Source: Mucilaginibacter_A sp041088075 (GTDB taxonomy: Bacteria; Bacteroidota; Bacteroidia; Sphingobacteriales; Sphingobacteriaceae). Taken from it: a stretch of 64,000 nucleotides of DNA. The DNA is taken from the NCBI RefSeq assembly GCF_041088075.1, contig NZ_JBGCVY010000063.1:1-64000 (forward strand), read 5' to 3'. Each line of letters opens with the position of its first letter. Within the stretch, counting starts at the first letter, position 1. A program made the translations under genes and the position numbers. Under the pieces are notes generated by a model. It was not told the DNA's origin. It searched no databases and was given only the letters and a program-made list of their open reading frames with translations. Below, in pieces: positions 48,157 to 56,230 of the stretch.

Positions 48157-48903
48157 TTATTCAAAGATTAAACTAAACACAATGCTATGCAGATATAGTT
48201 TTTCGAGCGGGCTGGCGTAAGGATGGTTTTCGGGATACAAAACGCTGCCAAACGAGTTGGACAGTTTGATTTCGGGCGAAAGTTTAAAGTATTCCAGGTA
48301 AATATCGCAACCAAAACCAGCCACATAAGAAGAAAAGTTGGACACGTTTTTAAGCTTTCTTTCAAGCGGGGCCAAATCAGCTTCGTTGTTTTTACTTTGA
48401 TTGCCGATGCCGTAAGCATATTTTACGCCTCCCAAAACGTAGGCCCGGAAGTTGCCCAAGCGGTTTGATTTTAACTTTAGTTCAAGCGGAAATTCGGCCT
48501 GGGTTGTCGAAACCACTTGGTTTTTGTCGGGCGCCAAATCCTGCGTCCGGTATTGATAATTTACGGTCCGGTCGGCAAAAACCAAAGTTGGCGTCAGGCG
48601 TACTTCAAAATTATCGGTTACGCTGTACCGCGCTAAAAAACCCAAAGCAAAACCGGCCGTGCCGGGCGAAGTAATGCTGTTTAAAGAGTCGGTTACGTTG
48701 CGGTTGGTTCCCTGATCGTAATACGGCGTGCGCCAGTTTGGCTTTTTTAAGATTTTGTAGGAAGAGTTGACGTACTGAAAAGTGTAGCCGAAAGAAAAAG
48801 CATTTTGGTCTGCGCCGCCTGCCCAGGCCTGTACCACGCGCTGTGCAGAAGCAGCGGAAGCCCAAAAAAACATGCCTAAAAACAGTATGTACTTAATCTT
48901 CAT
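48157..48903 (-). CDS. porT: PorT-family protein (type IX secretion / gliding)
   Basis: Outer-membrane beta-barrel of 248 residues with a signal peptide (ends ASAAQ-like, residues 1-21). Features typical of PorT: FSFGYTFQYVNSSYKI near the mature N-terminus, KYPNW-like segment (KKPNWRTPYYD), FALGFLARYSVTDNFEVRLTPTLVFADRTVNYQYR and C-terminal LYLHSIVFSLIFE. PorT/SprT is needed for the type IX secretion system. It directly follows ubiE with a 4-bp ATGA overlap, an order found in other Bacteroidota. A T9SS-sorted protein at 60952 supports an active system. Confidence 0.85.
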   Translation of the reverse strand: MKIKYILFLGMFFWASAASAQRVVQAWAGGADQNAFSFGYTFQYVNSSYKILKKPNWRTPYYDQGTNRNVTDSLNSITSPGTAGFALGFLARYSVTDNFEVRLTPTLVFADRTVNYQYRTQDLAPDKNQVVSTTQAEFPLELKLKSNRLGNFRAYVLGGVKYAYGIGNQSKNNEADLAPLERKLKNVSNFSSYVAGFGCDIYLEYFKLSPEIKLSNSFGSVLYPENHPYASPLEKLYLHSIVFSLIFE

Positions 48904-49628
48904 TTAACGCCGGTGTAAACAGAACAAATCCCAAACGCCAGCGGCCGTTGTTTGGTATTTTTGAAACCTACTTTCTGCATCAGCCCGGTAAAACGTTCGC
49001 CATCCGGAAACGCGGCGACAGATTCGGGTAGATAAGAATAAGCGCGTGCATCTTTCGAAAAAACTTTACCAATAAAAGGCGTGATATAATTGAAGTAGAA
49101 ATTATACAAATGTTTGATGGGAAAGATTCTCGGTTTTGAAAACTCTAAAATAACCGCTTTTCCCTGTGGTTTTAAAACACGGAACATATCGGCCAAACCA
49201 GCTTCCAGGTTTTCGAAATTACGGACGCCATAAGCAACGGTAACGGCATCAAACTGATCGGCATCAAACAACAACTTTTCCGAATCGCCCAAACGCACTT
49301 CAAAACGTTTGCTCATGCTTCTTTTATCTATCTTTTTTTGGGCTATGTTTAACATTCCTTGCGAAATATCCACGCCAATTATTTTTTTTGGTTTGAGGAT
49401 TTTGATGGCTTCAAAAGCAAAATCGCCGGTTCCGGTTGCCACATCCAAAATCAGTTGCGGCTGGTCTTTTTTTAGTTCGTTGATCGCAATTTTCCGCCAA
49501 ATGATGTCAATGCCAGCAGATAAAAAATGGTTCAAAAAATCGTAAGTTTTGGAAATATTGTTGAACATATCTGCCACTTGTTCTTTTTTAGTAGCCTGGT
49601 TTTGATATGGCGTGATCGTTTTATTCAT
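48900..49628 (-). CDS. ubiE: Demethylmenaquinone methyltransferase (UbiE/MenG)
   Basis: SAM-dependent C-methylation of the quinone ring in menaquinone synthesis. 242 residues. SAM motif LDVATGTGDFAFEA, then VGVDIS-like (IIGVDISQGMLNIAQKK), VAYGVRNFENLEAGLADMFRVLKPQGKAVILEFS and KDARAYSYLPESVAAFPDGE, as in UbiE. A repeat arm starting ATGCTTCTTTTATC (49315) is translated around Asp-Lys-Arg-Ser-Met-Ser-Lys-Arg. Overlaps porT by 4 bp. Confidence 0.95.
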   Translation of the reverse strand: MNKTITPYQNQATKKEQVADMFNNISKTYDFLNHFLSAGIDIIWRKIAINELKKDQPQLILDVATGTGDFAFEAIKILKPKKIIGVDISQGMLNIAQKKIDKRSMSKRFEVRLGDSEKLLFDADQFDAVTVAYGVRNFENLEAGLADMFRVLKPQGKAVILEFSKPRIFPIKHLYNFYFNYITPFIGKVFSKDARAYSYLPESVAAFPDGERFTGLMQKVGFKNTKQRPLAFGICSVYTGVK

Positions 49629-49650
49629 GCTGATGTTTCAAATATGCAAA

Positions 49651-49673
49651 TAAATAGGTGGTAAAAGAAGCAT
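49651..49673 (-). repeat. Repeat arm between the VOC gene and ubiE
   Basis: TAAATAGGTGG then TAAAAGAAGCAT, ending 3 bp from the stop of the VOC gene (49677, minus strand) and about 23 bp before the ubiE start at 49628. Confidence 0.8.
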
Positions 49674-49676
49674 CGG

Positions 49677-50162
49677 TTAAACGGCAAGTGCGAGCAGTCC
49701 TTCAACATCCAACCGGTTGGTAAACATCGCGATGTCGCCATTCTCGTCTTTCGGCCACAATTCCCGCGGCCGGTCCCAGTACAGTTCCACGCCGTTTTTG
49801 TCCGGGTCGTCCAGATAAATTGCTTCCGAAACGCCATGATCAGAAAGGCCGGTCAAAGGATAATTTGCATCAATCAAACGCTTTAAAATAACGGCCAGGT
49901 CTTTTCTTTCCGGGTATAAAATTGCCGTGTGGTACAATCCCGGCGCCCTTTCCGGTGCAGGCGGCGAGTTTTTACTGTGCCAGGTATTCAGGCCGATGTG
50001 ATGGTGGTAGCCGCCAGCCGAAATAAAAGCTGCCTGATCGCCATACATTGTCATCAATTCAAAACCCAGCAATCCGCAATAAAAATCCAACGACTGCTGC
50101 AAATTGCTCACTTTTAAATGCACGTGGCCAATGCGTGTTTGGGCCGGGATTTGATATTCCAT
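49677..50162 (-). CDS. VOC-family (glyoxalase/dioxygenase-like) protein
   Basis: Metal-binding vicinal oxygen chelate protein of 161 residues. N-terminal module IGHVHLKVSNLQQSLDFYCGLLGFELM and second half GLYHTAILYPERKDLAVILKRLID with GVSEAIYLDDPDKNGVELYWDRP. His and Glu residues at the usual positions (H14 or H16, E at the end of NGVELYW) could bind a metal. Related to CatE-type extradiol dioxygenases, but the substrate cannot be assigned. Confidence 0.85.
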   Translation of the reverse strand: MEYQIPAQTRIGHVHLKVSNLQQSLDFYCGLLGFELMTMYGDQAAFISAGGYHHHIGLNTWHSKNSPPAPERAPGLYHTAILYPERKDLAVILKRLIDANYPLTGLSDHGVSEAIYLDDPDKNGVELYWDRPRELWPKDENGDIAMFTNRLDVEGLLALAV

Positions 50163-50218
50163 TTTTGGGCTGGTCTTTATCTTGACGTTTAAACATCAAA
50201 TTAAAGGCAACAAACCTT

Positions 50219-50226
50219 TACCTTTG
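50219..50226 (+). promoter_or_regulatory. Putative -7 element of engB, possible leaderless start
   Basis: TACCTTTG, a perfect TAnnTTTG match, ending 4 bp before the ATG at 50231. Use of this element would give a transcript beginning at about the start codon. Confidence 0.45.
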
Positions 50227-50230
50227 TTTT

Positions 50231-50866
50231 ATGATTGTCAAATCTGCCGAATTTATTTGCAGCAACACGCAAATGTCCAAACTGCCGCCTGCCGTAAAGC
50301 CCGAATTTGCTTTTATCGGCCGTTCTAACGTGGGCAAATCTTCTTTAATCAATATGCTGACGGGCAAAAAAGGTTTGGCCAAAACTTCGCAAACGCCGGG
50401 CAAAACGCAATTGATCAACCATTTTTTGATTAACGAAAATTGGTACCTGGTTGATTTGCCAGGTTACGGTTACGCGCGGATTTCGAAAACCAAGAAAGAA
50501 GAATGGAACAAGTACATCCGCAATTATTTGGAAAAGCGGGAAAACTTGCAATGTGTTTTTGTATTGATTGACAGCCGATTGGAACCGCAAAAAATTGACC
50601 TGGAGTTTTGCGCTGCTTTGGGCGAACGCGGCATTCCGTTCGTCATTACTTTTACCAAAGCCGATAAACAGGGCAAAGTAAAAACCGACCAAAATGTGGC
50701 CAAGTTTTGCAAAGCTATGTTGACCTTGTTTGAAGAAGTGCCGCAGCATTTTATCACTTCTGCCGAACTGCAAACCGGCCGCGACGAGATTTTGAATTTT
50801 ATTGGCGAGGTCAACCAAAAGTTTGATGTAAAAGACATTTTAATTTATCAGCCGGACCAGGATTAA
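50231..50866 (+). CDS. engB: Ribosome biogenesis GTP-binding protein YihA/YsxC/EngB
   Basis: Essential GTPase for large ribosomal subunit assembly, 211 residues. G1 GRSNVGKSS (30-38), G3 DLPGYGYAR (from 75), G4 TKADK and G5 SAE are present. The C-terminus has a short charged extension. Its stop is 12 bp before the prenyltransferase gene, so the two are probably transcribed together. Confidence 0.96.
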   Translation: MIVKSAEFICSNTQMSKLPPAVKPEFAFIGRSNVGKSSLINMLTGKKGLAKTSQTPGKTQLINHFLINENWYLVDLPGYGYARISKTKKEEWNKYIRNYLEKRENLQCVFVLIDSRLEPQKIDLEFCAALGERGIPFVITFTKADKQGKVKTDQNVAKFCKAMLTLFEEVPQHFITSAELQTGRDEILNFIGEVNQKFDVKDILIYQPDQD

Positions 50867-50878
50867 TTTCTATTTCAA

Positions 50879-51733
50879 ATGAAAAAATATTTTTCCCTCG
50901 TTACTTTTTCGCATACCATTTTTGCCATGCCTTTTGCTTTTATCGGCTTTTTTTTGGCGGTAACTACCACCAATCATGTTTTCTCCGCTTTAAAATTAGC
51001 GTTGATGCTGCTGTGCATGGTTTTTGCCCGAAGCGCGGCGATGGCTTTTAACCGCTATTTAGACCGTGAAATTGATGCCAAAAACCCGCGGACCAAAGTG
51101 CGCGATATTCCGGCCGGAAGGATTAGCGCCAAATCAGCTTTAACTTTTACCATCGCCAATTGCCTGCTTTTTATCGGTACAACCTGGTTCATCAACCCAC
51201 TTTGTTTCTATTTATCGCCGGTTGCTTTACTGGTGGTTTTGGGTTACAGTGCCACCAAACGCTTTACTTTTTTGTGCCATTTGGTTTTGGGTTTGGGGCT
51301 GAGTCTGGCCCCTATCGGCGCTTATTTGGTAGTTACCGGTGCTTTTGCACCGCTGCCCATTTTGTTTTCGGCTTCGGTTTTGTGCTGGGTAAGCGGCTTT
51401 GATATCATTTATGCTTTGCAGGATGAAGATTTCGACCGCGAAGAAAAACTGCATTCCATCCCGGTTTTTTTGGGAAAAGTGAATGCGTTGCGGCTTTCCA
51501 CTTTTCTGCATATTTTATCGGCTGTTTTTGTGATTTTACCAATCTTTTTAACACACGTTAGCTATCCTTATTATTTAGGGATTATTGTTTTTGGCTCAAT
51601 GTTGGTTTATCAGCACAGCTTGGTAAAACCGCATGATTTAAGCCGGGTCAACTTTGCTTTTATGACGACTAATGGCATTGCAAGTGTTGTTTTTGCTTTA
51701 TGCTTTTTAATTGATCGGTTATGGATTCGATAA
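50879..51733 (+). CDS. UbiA-family prenyltransferase
   Basis: Integral membrane aromatic prenyltransferase, 284 residues with about eight membrane segments. Both Asp-rich motifs are present: NRYLDREIDAKNPRT and YALQDEDFDREEK. The sequence resembles the 4-hydroxybenzoate polyprenyltransferase-like group, which in menaquinone-using bacteria includes the MqnP enzyme of the futalosine route. With ubiE on the other strand nearby, a role in menaquinone synthesis is likely but unproven. Converges with the RES toxin gene. Confidence 0.88.
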   Translation: MKKYFSLVTFSHTIFAMPFAFIGFFLAVTTTNHVFSALKLALMLLCMVFARSAAMAFNRYLDREIDAKNPRTKVRDIPAGRISAKSALTFTIANCLLFIGTTWFINPLCFYLSPVALLVVLGYSATKRFTFLCHLVLGLGLSLAPIGAYLVVTGAFAPLPILFSASVLCWVSGFDIIYALQDEDFDREEKLHSIPVFLGKVNALRLSTFLHILSAVFVILPIFLTHVSYPYYLGIIVFGSMLVYQHSLVKPHDLSRVNFAFMTTNGIASVVFALCFLIDRLWIR

Positions 51734-51750
51734 AGAAAACGAAAAATTGG

Positions 51751-51779
51751 ATGCTTCTTTTATCACTATAAAATTAGTG
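51751..51779 (+). repeat. Solo repeat arm between convergent genes
   Basis: ATGCTTCTTTTATC, AC, then TATAAAATTAGTG. It follows the prenyltransferase stop by 17 bp and precedes the stop of the convergent RES toxin gene by 9 bp. Confidence 0.85.
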
Positions 51780-51788
51780 TCTATATTT

Positions 51789-52241
51789 TCAAACCAACCT
51801 TTCGTCCCAAAAGTAATTTTCCGTTCGCACCAAGCTTACTTTGGTTGCAAAATCAGGATGTTTGGTATTGATCAAATAATTGTATTCTTGGGAAATCACG
51901 GCAGAAGGAACTTTTAAAACCAGCGATTGACTGCTTTTATACCAGTCGCTGCCGATTTGCTGCAATTGAGAATAAGAATTGGTGCTTCGCCAATCCTCCG
52001 GCAAATTATTTTTTAGAACAGCAGTAAAAAGTTCTTCTTCGTCGGCAATAGAAATAATCATCACCCGATAATTAGACTTTGGATTAATACTTTTTCGGGC
52101 AACTACTAATTCTAAAGTAGCTAACGAACGGGAGCTTCCGGTATATAAAACAAATTGGTTATCATTGTTCCATCGGTTTGCCAACCCCGATGCTGTTAAC
52201 TCGTTGGAAAAGTTTTCTTCGGCAATACGATAAACCTCCAT
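51789..52241 (-). CDS. RES-domain toxin (NAD+ phosphorylase family)
   Basis: A 150-residue RES-domain protein. RES toxins deplete NAD+ in cells. The family pattern is visible: YRIAEENF near the start, GLANRWN with the conserved Arg (R23), YTGSSRSLATLELV giving Tyr33 and Glu44, and a Ser-rich SLVLKVPSAVI then YNYLINTKHPDF. The antitoxin lies directly upstream with a 5-bp gap, the usual order. Confidence 0.88.
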   Translation of the reverse strand: MEVYRIAEENFSNELTASGLANRWNNDNQFVLYTGSSRSLATLELVVARKSINPKSNYRVMIISIADEEELFTAVLKNNLPEDWRSTNSYSQLQQIGSDWYKSSQSLVLKVPSAVISQEYNYLINTKHPDFATKVSLVRTENYFWDERLV

Positions 52242-52246
52242 TATTT

Positions 52247-52669
52247 TTATGCGTTATCACCATATTGCATTCCTGTAAGCCGGTCATCAATAAATTTCAT
52301 TCCACTGTTTGTATGCATAAAAGTAATGGGCGCTTTTTTATCAAAGTAAAAATTCTCCCCTTCCAGCCACTGTAAAAAATCTTTAACACTGCCAAAAACT
52401 TCGGCTCCATGCTTAATCAGTGATAATATTATTAATGCTTGCTCCTTGATGCTGTCCTTAATCTGAGCACCGGGCTTGGTATAAGTACGATAAGTTTTTA
52501 CGCTAACGTCCAGCCAATCTGCAATTTTTTCATCGGTAAAAGCAGTAATATCCTTAATCGCTTTAAAATGCTGATAACTGGCTTTATCGCTTCGGATCAA
52601 ACTTAAAGTAGCCGCGTGGTCAATTTTAGCAGGGATGTAACTTAACATGGGTTCTTCAAAAGTTTTCAT
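52247..52669 (-). CDS. Xre/MbcA/ParS-type antitoxin (DUF2384)
   Basis: A 140-residue antitoxin of the Xre-RES type. The N-terminal helical region (TAFTDEKIADWLDVSVKTYRTYTK) is the DNA-binding Xre-like part, and KEQALIILSLIKHGAEVFGSVKDFLQWLEGEN with the terminal FIDDRLTGMQYGDNA is the MbcA/ParS toxin-binding domain. The pair therefore looks complete. A TAAATTTG element ends 4 bp before the start, implying a leaderless or very short leader and room for autoregulation. Confidence 0.88.
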   Translation of the reverse strand: MKTFEEPMLSYIPAKIDHAATLSLIRSDKASYQHFKAIKDITAFTDEKIADWLDVSVKTYRTYTKPGAQIKDSIKEQALIILSLIKHGAEVFGSVKDFLQWLEGENFYFDKKAPITFMHTNSGMKFIDDRLTGMQYGDNA

Positions 52670-52673
52670 ACAT

Positions 52674-52681
52674 CAAATTTA
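52674..52681 (-). promoter_or_regulatory. Putative -7 element of the RES/Xre operon
   Basis: Minus strand TAAATTTG, a perfect TAnnTTTG match, 4 bp before the antitoxin ATG (52669). Confidence 0.45.
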
Positions 52682-52736
52682 GTAATTTTCCTTTTTACAA
52701 AAAGCAATTTTCCCTTTTTTGTTTTTGAAATTCTTG

Positions 52737-52766
52737 ATACTTCTTTTACCACTATAATTTTGGTTG
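52737..52766 (+). repeat. Solo repeat arm upstream of the oligopeptidase gene
   Basis: ATACTTCTTTTACC, AC, then TATAATTTTGGTTG, an AC-type arm in the divergent gap between the antitoxin and oligopeptidase genes. Confidence 0.75.
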
Positions 52767-52805
52767 ATTGTATTTCCTAATTTCGCAGCTTAATTCTGTC
52801 CAACA

Positions 52806-54506
52806 ATGATCCTTAAAAAAGAAAAAAAATATATTCCCGAAAACTTAGAAATTAAATGGGAAAACCTGGAACCGATTTTTACCGAACTGCAAAACCGTTC
52901 TATTAATTCGGTGGAAGATCTGGAACAATGGCTGCGCGACCGCAGCGAACTGGAAGCCGCGCTGGAAGAAGATTTTGCCTGGCGCTACATCCGCATGACT
53001 TGCGATACGACGAACGAAGAACTGCTGCAAAGTTTTCAATACTTCGCCACGGAAATCGAACCGAAGATTGCGCCGCTGAACAATGAACTGAACAAAAAGC
53101 TGATGGATTCTCCATTTAAAGATCAGTTGAACGAAGAAAAATATTTCATTTTGCTGCGCGGAATCAAAAAATCGTTGGAATTGTTCCGCGAAGAAAACAT
53201 CCCCTTGCAAACCGAACTGCAGGTAGAACAGCAAAAATATCAGTCTATCACCGGCGCGATGTCGGTTTTTATTGACGACAAAGAATACACACTGGAGCAG
53301 GCCGCTGTTTTTTTAAAAGATTTGAACCGCGAAAAACGCCAGCAGGTTTGGGAGAAAATTACCTTCCGCCGTTTGCAGGACAAAGATCAATTGGATATGC
53401 TTTTTAACCACCTAAAAACAGTACGCCACCAAGTTGCTTTGAATGCCGGTTTCGAGAACTTCCGTGATTACATGTTCCAGGCTTTGGGCCGTTTTGATTA
53501 TACGCCGCACGATTGCTACAAATTTCATGAAGCGATTGAAACTGAAATTGTGCCGATTTTGCGCGAACAAGCCGAAAAACGCAAAGCAGCTTTGGGTTTG
53601 GAAACGTTGAAACCCTGGGACACGGAAGTTGATATTTCGGGAAAACCGGCTTTAAAACCTTTTCAAAGCGGCGAAGAACTGATCGGAAAATCCATCCGTT
53701 GCTTCAACAACATCAACCCGGAACTGGGCGAAAAGCTAAACACGATGCGCGAATACGGTTTGTTTGACGTGGAAAGCCGAAAAGGCAAAGCACCGGGCGG
53801 TTACAATTATCCGCTGGCCGAAACTGGTGCTCCTTTTATCTTTATGAATTCGGCCGGAACTTTTCGCGATTTAACGACGATGGTTCATGAAGGCGGACAC
53901 GCCATCCATACTTTTTTAACTGCAAACCTGGAACTAAACGATTTTAAACATTGTCCGAGTGAAGTAGCCGAATTAGCTTCAATGTCAATGGAACTGATTT
54001 CGATGGACAACTGGAACGTGTATTTTGAGAACGAAGAAGATTTGAAACGCGCCAAACGCGACCAGCTTTTTGATGTGTTGAAAACGCTGCCCTGGGTTGC
54101 CGTGGTTGATCAGTTTCAGCATTGGATTTATACCAATCCGGACCATACTTCGGAACAAAGAACCGAAGCCTGGACGCAAATTTACGAACAGTTTGGTGCT
54201 GGTTTTGTGGATTGGAGCGAACATCGCGAAGCCGAACAAAACCTGTGGCAAAAGCAACTGCACATTTTTGAAGTCCCTTTTTATTATATCGAATATGGTA
54301 TGGCGCAATTGGGTGCGATTGCAGTTTGGAAAAACTACAAGGAAAACCCCGAAAAAGGTTTGCAGCAATATTTGGACGCTTTGAAATTAGGCTACACCAA
54401 AACCATCAAAGAAATTTATGAAACTGCCGGTATTAAATTTGATTTCAGTGCCGGATATGTAAAAGAACTGGCCGCTTTTGTAAAGGCGGAAATGGAGAAA
54501 ATTTAA
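52806..54506 (+). CDS. M3-family oligoendopeptidase (PepF-like)
   Basis: Zinc metallopeptidase that cleaves short peptides in the cytoplasm, 566 residues. The zinc motif HEGGH is at residues 361-365 (MVHEGGHAIHTF), with SCVAE-type downstream ligand in CPSEVAELASMSMEL (third ligand Glu). The N-terminal part is the helical PepF domain. A substrate-loop motif GxAPGGYNYP is seen (GKAPGGYNYPLAETGAPF). A near-promoter TAATTTCG lies about 20 bp upstream. A core variant TAAAAACAGTAC (53413-53424) is translated. Confidence 0.92.
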   Translation: MILKKEKKYIPENLEIKWENLEPIFTELQNRSINSVEDLEQWLRDRSELEAALEEDFAWRYIRMTCDTTNEELLQSFQYFATEIEPKIAPLNNELNKKLMDSPFKDQLNEEKYFILLRGIKKSLELFREENIPLQTELQVEQQKYQSITGAMSVFIDDKEYTLEQAAVFLKDLNREKRQQVWEKITFRRLQDKDQLDMLFNHLKTVRHQVALNAGFENFRDYMFQALGRFDYTPHDCYKFHEAIETEIVPILREQAEKRKAALGLETLKPWDTEVDISGKPALKPFQSGEELIGKSIRCFNNINPELGEKLNTMREYGLFDVESRKGKAPGGYNYPLAETGAPFIFMNSAGTFRDLTTMVHEGGHAIHTFLTANLELNDFKHCPSEVAELASMSMELISMDNWNVYFENEEDLKRAKRDQLFDVLKTLPWVAVVDQFQHWIYTNPDHTSEQRTEAWTQIYEQFGAGFVDWSEHREAEQNLWQKQLHIFEVPFYYIEYGMAQLGAIAVWKNYKENPEKGLQQYLDALKLGYTKTIKEIYETAGIKFDFSAGYVKELAAFVKAEMEKI

Positions 54507-54513
54507 TTTACTT

Positions 54514-54577
54514 AATTTTATGCCGTAAAAACAGTATGCCGCAATTAAGTGCATACTGTTTTTATCACCTATTTTGC
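54514..54577. repeat. Inverted pair of the ACTG-type arm
   Basis: Left arm ends TAAAAACAGTAT (54526-54537), right arm starts ATACTGTTTTTA (54553-54564) and continues TCACCTATTTTGC; 15 bp lie between. This is the only inverted pair made wholly of the ACTG form in an intergenic region. It follows the oligopeptidase stop by 8 bp. Confidence 0.85.
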
Positions 54578-54624
54578 TAAATGGGGCAACTTGCTTAACA
54601 GCCATACGATTTTTAAAAACGCCT

Positions 54625-55809
54625 ATGACTACTTATACCGCCCTCATTATACTTAGCGGACTGGTTATTTTCTCTTATGTATTTGACCTAATCTCCAAAA
54701 AAACCAAGGTGCCTTCGGTATTGCTGCTGCTGTTTCTGGGCATCGGATTGCGCTATGTGGTTGATTATATTGGTTTTAAAACCTTTAACTTTTTAATGAT
54801 CCTGCCGGCTTTGGGAACGCTCGGCCTGATCTTGATCGTTTTGGAAGGTGCGTTGGAACTGAAATATGACAAGGAAAAAAACGGCCTCATCCTCCGTTCC
54901 TTTTTTTCAGCGTTGGGCATTTTATTGGCAACCAGCGTTGTTTTAGCCTTGATTTTGCAGCATTTGTCTGGCGGCAGTTTTTCAAACTGTTTTTTAAATG
55001 CCATCCCTTTCAGCATCGTCAGTTCGTCCATCGCCATTCCGTCGGCCAGTGCCATGGACGATCATAAAAAAGAATACATCATTTACGAAGCTTCTTTTTC
55101 TGATATACTCGGCATCGTGCTGTTCAACTTCGCACTATACAACCCCAACATCAAGGCGGCTTCTTTTGTAAACCTGGGCTTGGAAACGCTTTCGATATTG
55201 CTTTTATCGGTGGTTTCCTGTTTGTTCATGCTGTACCTCATCAGCCGTTTGCAGCACCATGTCAAGTTTTTCCTGATCATTTCCATCCTGGTGCTGGTTT
55301 ATGCCTTCGGCGAGCAATTTCATTTATCGGCCTTGATCCTGGTGCTGGCTTTTGGTTTATTTTTGAACAATGCCAATCAGATCAAACTAAAATGGTTCAG
55401 AAAATACTTTTTGTACCCGAAACTTTCCAGGGATTTGAGGCAGCTTTTCCAGCTTTCGGCAGAAAGCGCTTTTATCATCCGCACTTTTTTCTTTGTGATC
55501 TTTGGGTTTACGATGGACCTGTGGGGGCTGGCAAACCTGGAAGTTTTAGAATACGGCCTCGCTATTTTGGCGGCCATTTACCTGATCCGTTTTTTAAGTT
55601 TGAAATATATTGCCAAAACAGACCTGCTGCCAGAAGTTTTTATCACGCCGCGCGGCCTGATCAGTATTTTGCTTTATTATAATTTGCCCGATAATTTGAA
55701 GCTAAAAGGAATAGAAACAGGGCTTTTGTTCATGATTATTTTAGGTACCAGCATTATCATGAGCATCGGTTTGTTGTTTTCAAAAAGGAGGATTGCCGTA
55801 GAAACATAG
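54625..55809 (+). CDS. CPA-type cation:proton antiporter
   Basis: Membrane antiporter of 394 residues with the ATG at 54625; 17 residues upstream are out of the repeat region and look spurious. About 12 membrane segments, beginning MTTYTALIILSGLVIFSYVFDL. The family elements are PSVLLLLFLGIGLR, IPFSIVSSSIAIPSA and the EASFSDILGIVLFNF segment in place of the usual double-Asp motif, and ITPRGLISILLYY near the C-terminus. It lacks long cytoplasmic RCK or TrkA domains. Specific ion (Na+ or K+) is not assignable. Confidence 0.85.
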   Translation: MTTYTALIILSGLVIFSYVFDLISKKTKVPSVLLLLFLGIGLRYVVDYIGFKTFNFLMILPALGTLGLILIVLEGALELKYDKEKNGLILRSFFSALGILLATSVVLALILQHLSGGSFSNCFLNAIPFSIVSSSIAIPSASAMDDHKKEYIIYEASFSDILGIVLFNFALYNPNIKAASFVNLGLETLSILLLSVVSCLFMLYLISRLQHHVKFFLIISILVLVYAFGEQFHLSALILVLAFGLFLNNANQIKLKWFRKYFLYPKLSRDLRQLFQLSAESAFIIRTFFFVIFGFTMDLWGLANLEVLEYGLAILAAIYLIRFLSLKYIAKTDLLPEVFITPRGLISILLYYNLPDNLKLKGIETGLLFMIILGTSIIMSIGLLFSKRRIAVET

Positions 55810-55842
55810 TAAAACCGCTAAACCATGTCTTCCCTTTTTGTG

Positions 55843-55920
55843 ATGCTTCTTTTAGCCCTATAAAATTGGTATAGAAAAAACACAAAAACCTTACTGTTTT
55901 TTAGGTGATAAAAGAAGCAT
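55843..55920. repeat. Inverted-pair repeat element
   Basis: Arm 1 (55843-55870) begins ATGCTTCTTTTAGCCC and ends AAAATTGGT; arm 2 (55894-55920) starts CTGTTTTTTAGGTGA and ends TAAAAGAAGCAT. Loop 23 nt. It follows the antiporter stop by about 33 bp. Confidence 0.88.
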
Positions 55921-55965
55921 GGATAATTTACTCGGCGAAATTTGGCTTCAATAACCGTTAGATGG

Positions 55966-55973
55966 TATTTTTG
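55966..55973 (+). promoter_or_regulatory. Putative promoter of the DUF433-like gene
   Basis: TATTTTTG (-7 type) with TTTG at 55941-55944, 21 bp apart, close to the usual 19-bp spacing. The start codon is 32 bp downstream. Confidence 0.5.
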
Positions 55974-56004
55974 CCGGAAATAAAGACCTTTTTGTTTAAA
56001 CAAC

Positions 56005-56220
56005 ATGGAACCATCAAAATCAATATCCATCCAAAACCAAAGCGGCGAAATACTTTTCTCCGGAACAGACGTAGCTGTAGCAGTTTTTTTCAATTACCTG
56101 AAAGCAGGCCGTTCCAGCGAAAACTTTCTGGACGATTATCCGTCAGTAACGCTTGTACAAGTGCTTGACGTGCTTGAAATGGCCGGAAACACGATCGAAC
56201 AGGCTTTTAAAGTTGTTTGA
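56005..56220 (+). CDS. DUF433-like small protein
   Basis: A 71-residue protein. It shows the DUF433 pattern of a short conserved domain: SISIQNQSGEILFSGTDVAVAVFFNYLKAGRSSENFLDDYPSVTLVQVLDVLEMAG, where the usual motif is Gly-Thr then hydrophobics, then DYP then a helix. DUF433 proteins are often antitoxins of VapC- or DUF5615-type toxins, but no toxin gene lies next to it, so its role is unclear. Length suits a stand-alone domain. Confidence 0.7.
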   Translation: MEPSKSISIQNQSGEILFSGTDVAVAVFFNYLKAGRSSENFLDDYPSVTLVQVLDVLEMAGNTIEQAFKVV

Positions 56221-56230
56221 TTTTGGCTTA

